From: Clostridia bacterium
GTDB lineage: Bacteria; Bacillota; Clostridia; Oscillospirales; Acutalibacteraceae
Reading direction: 5' to 3'
Length of the DNA: 64,000 nucleotides
NCBI GenBank assembly: GCA_017395425.1
Contig: JAFPUM010000043.1
Coordinates: 1-64,000, forward strand
Below are positions 50,064 through 57,300 of this stretch, one piece after another. Position 1 is the first letter of the stretch, and each line of letters opens with the position of its first letter. A program made the translations under genes and the position numbers. The notes beneath the pieces are model-generated. The model did no database searches and was not told the origin of the DNA. It worked only from the letters and a program-made list of their open reading frames with translations.

Positions 50064-50351
50064 TTATTCAAACGAACGCGGCACGAGGAAATAGTTGTCC
50101 TTCCGGACGGGGGCGTTGGCGAGTACTTCCTCCGGCGGAATGGAGGGCTGCACCTCGTCTTCCCGCATGACATTGGTGAGCGGCAGCGCGTGGCTCAGGG
50201 GTTCGATGCCTTCGGTATCGAGTTCGGACAGCGTATCGATATATTGCAGAATCTCCTGCAAATCGCGCTGTGCCTTGGCACGGCTTTCCTCGGGCAGCCG
50301 GATTCTGCCCAGCGCTTCGAGATACGTTACCAGTTCATCGGTGATCATCAT
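50064..50351 (-). CDS. gatC: Asp-tRNA(Asn)/Glu-tRNA(Gln) amidotransferase subunit C
   Basis: A 95-residue belt protein that stabilises GatA-GatB. Landmarks are ITDELVTYLEALGRIRLPEE, LQEILQYIDTLSELDTEGIEPL and the end VRKDNYFLVPRSFE. The start ATG follows GGAAAGGAG. It is the first structural gene of the operon and comes 29 nt after the leader terminator hairpin at 50375-50406, so its expression depends on read-through of that hairpin. Confidence 0.95.
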   Translation of the reverse strand: MMITDELVTYLEALGRIRLPEESRAKAQRDLQEILQYIDTLSELDTEGIEPLSHALPLTNVMREDEVQPSIPPEEVLANAPVRKDNYFLVPRSFE

Positions 50352-50374
50352 CTTCGTGAATGCTCCTTTCCATC

Positions 50375-50457
50375 AAAAAAGTCCTCCCAAAGCATAACGG
50401 GAGGACACTGTTATTTCTTTGCTTGCTGCAAGCAGGGTGAAATCGCAGTGCCTCCCG
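50375..50457 (-). promoter_or_regulatory. Attenuator: terminator and competing antiterminator upstream of gatCAB
   Basis: On the minus strand the terminator is GTCCTCCC (50406-50399), loop, GGGAGGAC (50388-50381), then T6. The same left arm, extended as CAGTGTCCTCCCG (50410-50398), can instead pair with CGGGAGGCACTG (50457-50446) upstream, which lies in the leader peptide just after its Asn codons. The two structures exclude each other, as in leader-peptide attenuation. A small GCTTGC/GCAAGC hairpin lies between. The order is promoter, leader peptide, hairpins, gatC. Confidence 0.65.
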
Positions 50458-50527
50458 TCGTATTATTATTATTGTTGTCGCTATGCTTCACACAAAGAAG
50501 CACACTGTCACTTACCAAAAGCGGCAT
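50411..50527 (-). CDS. Asn-rich leader peptide of the gatCAB operon
   Basis: A 38-codon frame: ATG 50527, nine nt after GAGGTGGGG (50545-50537), stop TAA 50413-50411 just before the terminator hairpin. Codons 18-22 are AAC AAT AAT AAT AAT (50476-50462), five Asn in a row, and codons 34-35 are Gln (CAG CAA). GatCAB makes Asn-tRNA(Asn) and Gln-tRNA(Gln), so stalling at these codons would report exactly the operon's products. The stalled ribosome would sit upstream of the antiterminator arm. There is no T-box core sequence. The attenuation role is inferred from layout. Confidence 0.65.
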   Translation of the reverse strand: MPLLVSDSVLLCVKHSDNNNNNTTGGTAISPCLQQAKK

Positions 50528-50564
50528 ATGCCGTCACCCCACCTCATCTGTTTGATTGTTGGCT

Positions 50565-50594
50565 ATTATAGCACGACTGACTGCCCGCCGTCAA
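50565..50594 (-). promoter_or_regulatory. gatCAB promoter
   Basis: On the minus strand, TTGACG (50594-50589), 18 bp, TATAAT (50570-50565). It starts a roughly 200-nt leader ahead of gatC. Confidence 0.75.
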
Positions 50595-50676
50595 GAGATT
50601 TTGCAATTTTTTTATCCGATTCCTGCAAATTCTTCTTTTTTCCTCCGGAATCCCTTTGGAAATCGGAGGTGATATC

Positions 50677-50772
50677 ATGGTGACATATGCGGAACTGTTC
50701 ACGTTTGTGATCATGATCTGCGCGATCATTAACTTGGTCGTTGTACTCATGAATATAAACAAAAAGAAATAA
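50677..50772 (+). CDS. Holin-like type I toxin candidate (31 residues)
   Basis: A 31-residue peptide (VTYAELFTFVIMICAIIN, then a hydrophobic run and a KKK end). It starts at ATG after a strong GGAGGTGAT site. One membrane helix with an N-terminal MxTYxxL motif and a Lys tail matches the holin-like toxins of Firmicutes type I systems (Hol_Tox; compare TxpA/BsrG class). The stop codon lies in the left arm of a 15-bp perfect hairpin, and an antisense transcript with consensus promoter runs into its 3' end. No clear promoter for the toxin itself was found between it and the divergent gat promoter. Confidence 0.7.
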   Translation: MVTYAELFTFVIMICAIINLVVVLMNINKKK

Positions 50773-50854
50773 CCGCCTAGGTTCCAATTAGCGCGGTTAT
50801 TTCTTTTACGCTAAAGTTTTCGGAGCGTCGTCTATTTGGGAACGCTCTGTCTGT
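50758..50854 (-). ncRNA. Antisense RNA, probable type I antitoxin
   Basis: Predicted transcript from the 50889-50861 promoter, about 97 nt. It has a GAGCGT/ACGCTC hairpin (50848-50823) and ends at the shared hairpin followed by TTCTTTTTG. It overlaps the 3' end of the toxin mRNA (3' UTR, stop and last codons), the usual geometry for TxpA/RatA and BsrG/SR4 pairs. Confidence 0.55.
50762..50807. terminator. Shared bidirectional terminator of the toxin-antitoxin pair
   Basis: Perfect 15-bp stem (50762-50776 with 50793-50807), 16-nt loop, T-rich on both strands. Confidence 0.85.
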
Positions 50855-50860
50855 ACTTTT

Positions 50861-50889
50861 ATTATATACTGATTTGACGCGTTTGTCAA
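50861..50889 (-). promoter_or_regulatory. Consensus promoter of the antisense RNA
   Basis: On the minus strand, TTGACA (50889-50884), 17 bp, TATAAT (50866-50861). No protein frame follows it; it points at the toxin gene. Confidence 0.8.
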
Positions 50890-50974
50890 CCGTCCCTGTT
50901 AATTTTGCGGGGGCGTTTCTATCTGAAATAAACCGAAAATCTGTAAAATTTGTTGAAACAGACTAGATTCTTTG

Positions 50975-51003
50975 TTGCATTTGACAGGTTCGGGTGGTAT
51001 AAT
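50975..51003 (+). promoter_or_regulatory. Promoter of ppk1
   Basis: TTGCAT (50975-50980), 17 bp, TATAAT (50998-51003). A TTGACA at 50981 lies too close to the -10 to pair with it. Confidence 0.65.
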
Positions 51004-51068
51004 GTAGGTTGTATGTAAATACGCAGATTCTATCTTATTGATACCCCATCAGAAGGAGCGGCTTTTTT

Positions 51069-53372
51069 ATGTCTTCCGTAACCATTCTGCCCGAACACTA
51101 CATCAACCGCGAACTCAGCTGGCTGGAATTCAACCATCGCGTGATGATGCAGGCTGTGGCGGAGGAAAATCCGGTATTTGAACGCATTAAATTTTTATCC
51201 ATCGTCACCTCCAACCTCGACGAATTTTTTATGGTGCGCGTGGCTTCCATCCGCGACCAGCTCCGCGCCCGTTATGACGCCGTTGACCCGGCAGGCATGA
51301 CCCCCAAGCAGCAGCTCATCGCCATCAGCGAGCGCACCCATACCCTCTGCGAAAAGGAATACGCCATCTATCACGATTCCATTATCCCCGAGCTGCGCGC
51401 CAACGGCATTCTGATTCTCCACAGCGACTCCCTGCGGGACGATCAGGTGCGCTTCTGCAAGAGCCTTTTTGACAACGCCATCTATCCCGTGCTGACCCCG
51501 CTGGCGGTGGACCGCAGCCACCCCTTCCCGCTGATTCTCAACAAGAGCCTCAACATCGGCGTGCTGCTCGACTGCGGCGGTGAAAAGCCGGTCTTTGCCA
51601 CCGTGCAGGTGCCGGACAATCTCCAGCGCCTCATCAAGCTGCCTTCCGAATTCGGCTATCTCTTCGTCCCCATCGAGGAGATCATCAAAATGAATATCGC
51701 CAAACTCTTCTCCGGCTATACCGTGCTGGACTGCGTGCCCTACCGTATCACCCGCAACGGCGACCTCTCCTTTGACGAGGAAGAAGCCATTGACCTGCTC
51801 AGCGAGATTAAAAATTCCCTCAAGGAACGCAAGCGCGGCTCGGTCATCCGGCTGGAAATCGCCAAGGGCGCCCACCCCAAAATGCTCCGCTTCCTTCAGA
51901 AAAAGCTCGAAATCGAAAAGCGCGATATTTACGAAATCGACGGTCCCATCAATCTCACCTTCCTCATGAAGCAGCTCTATTCGCTGCCCGGCTTTGAACA
52001 CCTCAAAGACCGTCCCTTCACCCCCAAGGTCTGCCGCGAACTCCAGACCAACGAGAGTATCTTTGATGTGATTGCCCGCAAGGACATTCTGATGTACCAC
52101 CCCTTCGACAGCTTCGACCCGGTGGTGCGCCTGCTCGACGAAGCCGCCGACGACCCCGATGTACTCGCCATCAAACAGACCCTTTACCGCGTCTCCAACA
52201 ACAGCCCCATCGTCGCCGCGCTGGAACGTGCAGCCGACAACGGCAAGCAGGTCACGGCATTGGTGGAAGTCAAGGCGCGCTTCGATGAGGAAAACAACAT
52301 TGAATTCGGCGAACACCTCTCCCAGATGGGCGCCCACGTCATCTACGGCGTGGCGGGTCTGAAAACCCACTCCAAAATCACTCTCATTGTCCGCCGCGAA
52401 ACCGACGGCATCAAGCGCTATCTCCACCTCGGCACCGGCAATTACAACGATGTGACGGCGCGTATGTACACCGACTATTCCCTGCTCACCGCCGACCGTC
52501 AGCTCGGTGAGGACGCAACCGTTTTCTTCAATTCCATCACCGGCTACTTCAAAGCGCCGGTCATGCAGAAGCTCATCATGGCGCCCCATGCCCTGCGCGT
52601 CACCTTCACCAACCTCATCCGCGCCGAGAAGAAAAAGGCGCGCGCCGGTCAGCCCGCCGCGATTTTTGCCAAGATGAACTCCCTTGCCGACCCGGATATT
52701 GTGCGGGAACTGTTCAAGGCGGCTGCGGCAGGCGTGGACGTGCGGCTCTTTGTGCGCGGCATCTGCTGTCTGCGACCCGATGTGCCGGGCTTGAGCGAGA
52801 ATGTCGAAGTGCGCTCCGTCGTGGGACGTTTCCTCGAACACAGCCGCGTCTATCTCTTCGGCGCGGAGGGTACCGAGCAGAAGCTCTTCCTCAGCTCCGC
52901 CGACTGGATGACCCGCAACCTCGATCACCGCGTGGAACTGCTCTTCCCCATTGAGGATCCCGACGTCTTCGCCCAGATCAAGTCCGACATCAATATGTAC
53001 TGGAGTGATACGGTCAAATCCCGCCGCCTCGCCTCTGACGGCACCTATCACCGCATTGAGGGAGAATCCATCAATTCGCAGGAAGCGCTCATTGACTACG
53101 ACTTTGAACTGGAAGAGGAAGAACCCGCGGTCTACAATGAGGATAAGATCATCGAACACCCCGATCTCGAGGAATTCCCCGACCGCGACGATATCGGCGA
53201 TGTGCTGGATTATGACGATTATCACGACATCTCCCACGATGAATCGCTGCCCGCCTATGAAAACGAATCCGAAGAAGACGATGAAGACGAAATCGGTGAA
53301 GCGCCGTTTTACAGTTACGCAACCGATTCCCGCTACGACTATCTCGACGAAGAGGAAGACGACGATTTTTAA
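51069..53372 (+). CDS. ppk1: Polyphosphate kinase 1
   Basis: A 767-residue enzyme that makes long-chain polyphosphate from ATP. Domains: N (about 1-105, YINRELSWLEFNHRVM), head (about 106-310), C1 and C2. The phosphorylated His434 is in GLKTHSKI and His453 is in HLGTGNYND; FLSSADWMTRNLDHRVEL is also conserved. The core ends near residue 690. The last 75 residues are an unusual acidic tail (EESEEDDEDEIGEAPF-type, rich in Asp/Glu/Tyr) not found in typical PPK1. The start ATG follows AGAAGGAG. A GGAATGC tandem tract follows the stop. Confidence 0.95.
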   Translation: MSSVTILPEHYINRELSWLEFNHRVMMQAVAEENPVFERIKFLSIVTSNLDEFFMVRVASIRDQLRARYDAVDPAGMTPKQQLIAISERTHTLCEKEYAIYHDSIIPELRANGILILHSDSLRDDQVRFCKSLFDNAIYPVLTPLAVDRSHPFPLILNKSLNIGVLLDCGGEKPVFATVQVPDNLQRLIKLPSEFGYLFVPIEEIIKMNIAKLFSGYTVLDCVPYRITRNGDLSFDEEEAIDLLSEIKNSLKERKRGSVIRLEIAKGAHPKMLRFLQKKLEIEKRDIYEIDGPINLTFLMKQLYSLPGFEHLKDRPFTPKVCRELQTNESIFDVIARKDILMYHPFDSFDPVVRLLDEAADDPDVLAIKQTLYRVSNNSPIVAALERAADNGKQVTALVEVKARFDEENNIEFGEHLSQMGAHVIYGVAGLKTHSKITLIVRRETDGIKRYLHLGTGNYNDVTARMYTDYSLLTADRQLGEDATVFFNSITGYFKAPVMQKLIMAPHALRVTFTNLIRAEKKKARAGQPAAIFAKMNSLADPDIVRELFKAAAAGVDVRLFVRGICCLRPDVPGLSENVEVRSVVGRFLEHSRVYLFGAEGTEQKLFLSSADWMTRNLDHRVELLFPIEDPDVFAQIKSDINMYWSDTVKSRRLASDGTYHRIEGESINSQEALIDYDFELEEEEPAVYNEDKIIEHPDLEEFPDRDDIGDVLDYDDYHDISHDESLPAYENESEEDDEDEIGEAPFYSYATDSRYDYLDEEEDDDF

Positions 53373-53451
53373 GGCGGAATGCGGAATGCGGAATGCGGAA
53401 TGGCAGATGAAAAAAATTCCGATCTGACATATAGAAAGGCGGTATAACAAT

Positions 53452-53628
53452 ATGGAATTGCCACGTGATCCCATGATGCTGCTCAGTGTGGTCAATACCA
53501 AGCTGCGCGACCGGTATGCTTCACTCGACGCGCTGTGCGAGGATCTGGGTGTGGAGAAGGCGGTCATTACCGAACCACTCGCGGCAATCGGGTATGCTTA
53601 CGACGAGACACTCAACCGGTTTGTGTGA
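53452..53628 (+). CDS. DUF4250-family small protein
   Basis: A 58-residue protein, ATG after GAAAGGCGG. The sequence ELPRDPMMLLSVVNTKLRDRYASLDALC...IGYAYDETLNRFV matches the DUF4250 family of Firmicutes, predicted to be a small winged-helix or helix-turn-helix-like domain. Function is unknown. It stands alone between ppk1 and the feo operon, with a terminator at 53644-53681. Confidence 0.85.
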   Translation: MELPRDPMMLLSVVNTKLRDRYASLDALCEDLGVEKAVITEPLAAIGYAYDETLNRFV

Positions 53629-53643
53629 CGCGTGAATCTCAGG

Positions 53644-53681
53644 CGCGGGTACCGTTGGATGACGGTTCCCGCGCTTTTTTT
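53644..53681 (+). terminator. Terminator after the DUF4250 gene
   Basis: GCGCGGGTACCGT pairs with ACGGTTCCCGCGC, followed by T7. Confidence 0.85.
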
Positions 53682-53692
53682 CAAAAAACCTA

Positions 53693-53747
53693 TTGACAAA
53701 CCGATGACGACGTGCTATGATAAATACAGTTAGGTAAGCCTAATTAA
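53693..53747 (+). promoter_or_regulatory. feo operon promoter with DtxR/IdeR-like iron box
   Basis: TTGACA (53693-53698), 17 bp, TATGAT (53716-53721). Directly downstream, TTAGGTAAGCCTAATTAA (53730-53747) resembles the DtxR/IdeR operator (TTAGGTTAGSCTAACCTAA), not the E. coli-type Fur box. Placed over the transcription start, it would repress feo when iron is high. Confidence 0.7.
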
Positions 53748-53816
53748 GTTTACTGTTACTAAGTTAGTTCGTTGAAACTTACATTGGGTGTTTTTTTGGC
53801 GAAGGAAGGGATGATA

Positions 53817-54029
53817 ATGATGCCGTTGAGTTTAGCTGATATGGGTGAAGAAAACATCATTAAAAAAGTGGGTGGAAACCCGGAAGTGCGCTCTCATCTG
53901 GCGGATCTGGGCTTTGTGCCCGGCGGCAGTGTCACGGTGGTGACGACAATGGGCGGCAATCTGATCGTGAACGTCAAGGATTCCCGCGTGGCGATCAGCA
54001 AGGAAATGGCTAACAAGATCATGGTGTGA
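53817..54029 (+). CDS. feoA: FeoA-type SH3-like protein (first copy)
   Basis: A 70-residue FeoA domain protein (PLSLADMGEENIIKKVGG, LADLGFVPGGSVTVVTTMGGNLIVNVKDSRVAISKEMANKIMV). The start is set at ATG 53817 behind AAGGAAGGG; neighbouring ATGs at 53811 and 53820 are possible. It is a cytosolic partner of the ferrous-iron permease FeoB. It is the first gene of feoA-feoA-feoB-Cys-rich, under the iron-box promoter. Confidence 0.92.
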   Translation: MMPLSLADMGEENIIKKVGGNPEVRSHLADLGFVPGGSVTVVTTMGGNLIVNVKDSRVAISKEMANKIMV

Positions 54030-54073
54030 ACTTGATAGAGCCGTTTTACATAGAAAACAGGAGGAAAAACACG

Positions 54074-54310
54074 ATGAACACATTGAGACAGGCAAAGATT
54101 GGCGATACCGTCAAGGTGGTCAAACTCCACGGTGAAGGCGCGGTCAAGCGCAGAATCATGGACATGGGCATTACCAAGGGTGTGACGGTCTATGTGCGCA
54201 AGGTGGCGCCGCTGGGAGACCCGGTAGAGGTGACGGTGAGAGGCTATGAGCTTTCGCTCCGCAAGGCCGATGCCGAAATGATTGAAGTTGAACCCGCCGC
54301 CGCTGAGTAA
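54074..54310 (+). CDS. feoA: FeoA-type SH3-like protein (second copy)
   Basis: A 78-residue FeoA protein (TLRQAKIGDTVKVVKLHGEGAVKRRIMDMGITKGVTVYVRKVAPLGDPVEVTVRGYELSLRKADAEMIEV). ATG 54074 follows ACAGGAGGA. Tandem FeoA proteins with different surfaces are usual in Clostridia. It lies 44 bp after the first copy. Between it and feoB is a 128-bp gap with a TTAGTAATAACTAA palindrome. Confidence 0.94.
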   Translation: MNTLRQAKIGDTVKVVKLHGEGAVKRRIMDMGITKGVTVYVRKVAPLGDPVEVTVRGYELSLRKADAEMIEVEPAAAE

Positions 54311-54438
54311 TGACGACGTTCTGCGGAAAGGCTTGAAACGGCGAATTCCGTTGAACGCTTTTTTGTATCTGCTTGTTAGTAATAACTAATTCAATTATTT
54401 TCAGCTAATCAAAAATTTACAGAGAGGAAGATTCAGTT

Positions 54439-56883
54439 ATGGAGATGAAAATTGCCCTTGCGGGTAACCCCAACTCCGGCAAAACCACATTATTCAACGC
54501 GCTGACCGGTTCCAACCAGTTTGTGGGCAACTGGCCGGGCGTAACGGTGGAAAAGAAGGAGGGCAAGCTCAAGAAGCATGACGACGTCGTCATCATGGAC
54601 CTGCCGGGCATTTACTCGCTCTCTCCCTATACATTGGAGGAAGTCGTCGCGAGAAATTACCTCATCAACGAGCGTCCCGACGCGATTCTCAACATTATCG
54701 ACGGTACCAACCTCGAGCGAAATCTCTATCTGACCACCCAGCTCACCGAACTCGGTATCCCGGTGGTCGTCGCCATCAACATGATGGACGTGGTCAACAA
54801 GAACGGCGACAAGATTAATGTGGAGGAACTTTCCAGACAACTCGGCTGCAAAGTCATGGAAATCTCCGCCCTCAAGGGCACCGGCGTGATGGAAGCTGCC
54901 GAAGCCACCGTGGAAGCCGCCAAGGGCGCTGCCACCGTTCCCCAGCACACCTTCTCCGGTCCCGTGGAACACGCGCTGGCGCACATCGAGGAAGTCACGG
55001 TTCACGATCTGCCCGATGAACAGCAGCGCTGGTATGCCATCAAGATTTTCGAGCGCGACGACAAGGTGCTGGAGCAGATGAACATTCCCGCCGAGAAGCT
55101 CGAACACATTGAAAAGGATATTCAGGCAGCGGAAGCAGAGCTTGACGACGACGCCGAGAGCATTATCACCAACGAGCGATATATCTACATTGCCTCCATC
55201 ATCAAAGGCTGCCTGAAAAAGGCAAAGGAGGGTGCGCTTACTACCTCCGACAAGATCGACAGGATTGTCACCAACCGCTGGCTGGCGCTTCCTATCTTTG
55301 CGGTTGTGATGTTTATCGTCTACTTTGTGTCCGTCACCACTGTGGGTACATGGGCGACCGACTGGGCCAACGACGGTGTGTTCGGCGACGGCTTCCATCT
55401 CTTTGGTATCGGCACGTCCGCCTATGAGGAAGCGGCTGAGGAATATGTCGAGCCTGCCGCCGCGTTGGACGCAGTGGCAGCTGCCGCCGAAGAAGCCGGC
55501 ATTGAGCTGGAAGAAGACGCGGTTCTGACCGAAGAACAGTTCAAGTCACTGAGTCCCACCCCGATTGCCGAGATTTATGACGACGAGGGCAATGTCGAAG
55601 AAAAGTTCGCTGTTGATTACGCGAAATACACCGAGGCAACCGAAGCAGAAGAACCCGACCCCGCCGCGTATGGCGTGTGGGTACCCGGTGTTCCTGTGCT
55701 GATTGAAGGTCTTCTCGATGCCATCAACTGCAACGACGTCATCAAAAGCCTGATTCTGGACGGTATCGTGGCCGGTGTCGGCGCGGTTCTGGGTTTCGTT
55801 CCCCAGATGCTTGTCCTCTTTATCTTCCTTGCGTTCCTTGAGGGCTGCGGCTACATGGCACGTATTGCCTTCATCATGGATAGAATCTTCCGTAAGTTCG
55901 GTCTGTCCGGCAAGTCCTTCATCCCGATGCTCATCGGTACAGGCTGCGGTATTCCCGGCGTTATGGCTTCGCGTACCATTGAAAATGAGCGTGACCGCCG
56001 TATGACCATCATGACCACCACCTTTATCCCCTGCGGCGCGAAGCTCCCGATCATCGCTCTGATCTCCGGCGCTCTCTTTGGCGGCGCATGGTGGGTCGCT
56101 CCTAGTGCTTACTTTGTGGGTGTGGCGGCGATCATCGTATCCGGTATCATGCTCAAAAAGACCAAGATGTTCGCGGGTGATCCTGCTCCCTTCGTTATGG
56201 AACTTCCCGCTTACCATCTGCCCACCGTCGGCAGCATTCTCCGCTCCATGTGGGAGCGCGGCTGGTCCTTCATCAAGAAGGCCGGTACGGTCATTCTTCT
56301 TTCCACTATCGTGCTGTGGTTCCTCCAGGGTTTTGGCTTCACGGACGGCGGCTTCGGCATGGTTGACGATCTGAATGATTCCGTTCTGGCTAACATCGGC
56401 AACGCGATTGCATGGATTTTTGCGCCTCTCGGTTGGGGCGACTGGAAGGCTGCTGTGGCAACTGTCACCGGTCTGATTGCGAAGGAAAATGTCGTTGGCA
56501 CCTTCGGCGTGCTCTATGGCGGCTTCGACGAGGTTGCCGAGAACGGTTGGGAAATTTGGGCCAATCTCCGCGAGAACTTCTCCGCGCTCTCCGCTTACTC
56601 CTTCCTCATCTTCAACCTGCTGTGCGCTCCCTGCTTTGCGGCTATCGGCGCGATTAAGCGCGAGATGAATTCCGCCAAGTGGACGTGGTTTGCCATCGGC
56701 TATCAGTGCGGCTTTGCTTACGCGGTGTCGCTGATTGTCTATCAGATTGGTTCCGCCGTCACGGGCAATCTCAACATCGTCGGCTTGATTGCCGCCATTG
56801 CGCTGCTGGCGTTCTTCGGCTTCATGCTGTTCCGTCCCTACAAGGAAAGCACCAAGCTGGAGAAAAAGGTCAAGACCAAGTAA
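54439..56883 (+). CDS. feoB: Ferrous iron transport protein FeoB
   Basis: An 814-residue Fe2+ permease. The N-terminal GTPase has G1 GNPNSGKTT (8-16), GNWPGVTVEKKEG, G3 DLPGIYSLSP and G4 NMMDV, then a helical GDI-like domain to about 265. The membrane part has two gate regions (GCGYMARIAFIMDRIFRKFGLSGKSFIPMLIGTGCG and TFIPCGAKLPI, plus AWIFAPLGWGDWKAAVATVTGLIAKENVVGT). Residues about 325-415 between the first and second membrane helix are an acidic, Ala/Glu-rich insert absent from E. coli FeoB. Codon use is less GC-rich toward the 3' end than in its neighbours. Confidence 0.96.
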   Translation: MEMKIALAGNPNSGKTTLFNALTGSNQFVGNWPGVTVEKKEGKLKKHDDVVIMDLPGIYSLSPYTLEEVVARNYLINERPDAILNIIDGTNLERNLYLTTQLTELGIPVVVAINMMDVVNKNGDKINVEELSRQLGCKVMEISALKGTGVMEAAEATVEAAKGAATVPQHTFSGPVEHALAHIEEVTVHDLPDEQQRWYAIKIFERDDKVLEQMNIPAEKLEHIEKDIQAAEAELDDDAESIITNERYIYIASIIKGCLKKAKEGALTTSDKIDRIVTNRWLALPIFAVVMFIVYFVSVTTVGTWATDWANDGVFGDGFHLFGIGTSAYEEAAEEYVEPAAALDAVAAAAEEAGIELEEDAVLTEEQFKSLSPTPIAEIYDDEGNVEEKFAVDYAKYTEATEAEEPDPAAYGVWVPGVPVLIEGLLDAINCNDVIKSLILDGIVAGVGAVLGFVPQMLVLFIFLAFLEGCGYMARIAFIMDRIFRKFGLSGKSFIPMLIGTGCGIPGVMASRTIENERDRRMTIMTTTFIPCGAKLPIIALISGALFGGAWWVAPSAYFVGVAAIIVSGIMLKKTKMFAGDPAPFVMELPAYHLPTVGSILRSMWERGWSFIKKAGTVILLSTIVLWFLQGFGFTDGGFGMVDDLNDSVLANIGNAIAWIFAPLGWGDWKAAVATVTGLIAKENVVGTFGVLYGGFDEVAENGWEIWANLRENFSALSAYSFLIFNLLCAPCFAAIGAIKREMNSAKWTWFAIGYQCGFAYAVSLIVYQIGSAVTGNLNIVGLIAAIALLAFFGFMLFRPYKESTKLEKKVKTK

Positions 56884-56989
56884 GACTGTTTCTCAAACTA
56901 TATAGCATCGATGATTCTGTCCGCGGGTTCGGGCATGGACGTTTCGTCCGTGTCCGGGCTTGCGGCATACTTCCGGGAGGGAACTTATT

Positions 56990-57160
56990 ATGCTGGCATT
57001 TTTAGCGGCTAATCTGGGAAATATCGTTGTGATTGCGGTTCTGGCACTGGTCATCGTGCTGATTGTCCGCAGCCTGATCAGCAACAAGAAACAGGGCAAA
57101 TCGTCCTGCGGGTGCAGCTGTGCCAATTGCCCTTCGGCGGGCATTTGCCATAAAAATTAA
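56990..57160 (+). CDS. FeoB-associated Cys-rich membrane protein
   Basis: A 56-residue protein; ATG 56990 follows GGGAGG. One membrane helix (GNIVVIAVLALVIVLIVRSLI) and a cytosolic tail with six Cys (SCGCSCANCPSAGICH). It is the standard small partner found after feoB in Firmicutes and is thought to bind or deliver iron. It lies 106 bp after feoB. Confidence 0.9.
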   Translation: MLAFLAANLGNIVVIAVLALVIVLIVRSLISNKKQGKSSCGCSCANCPSAGICHKN

Positions 57161-57224
57161 GGGAAAGTCAGGATTGACAAAGCCGGTGTCTGCCGGTATC
57201 CGAGGGATTTCCACTATCCACCAC

Positions 57225-57253
57225 TTGCATTCTTTCTCTTTTCGCGGTATGAT
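57225..57253 (+). promoter_or_regulatory. Promoter of the MecA-like/RnfC-like pair
   Basis: TTGCAT (57225-57230), 17 bp, TATGAT (57248-57253). Confidence 0.55.
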
Positions 57254-57300
57254 TAATCTAATCAACCGCTCTATATAACAGAAAGGATGCAGCCGACGCT

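Noticed and set aside
50375..50560. T-box riboswitch before gatC
   Set aside because: No AGGGTGG-type T-box core or specifier stem on the transcribed strand; a translated Asn-rich leader explains the layout better.
50375..50560. 6S RNA
   Set aside because: Length and a GCGATTTCACC stretch looked similar, but the terminal stem and central bubble could not be drawn, and the region ends in an attenuator in front of gatC.
51195..53567. A 790-codon minus-strand frame opposite ppk1
   Set aside because: Antisense to a well-conserved enzyme gene; low-complexity translation.
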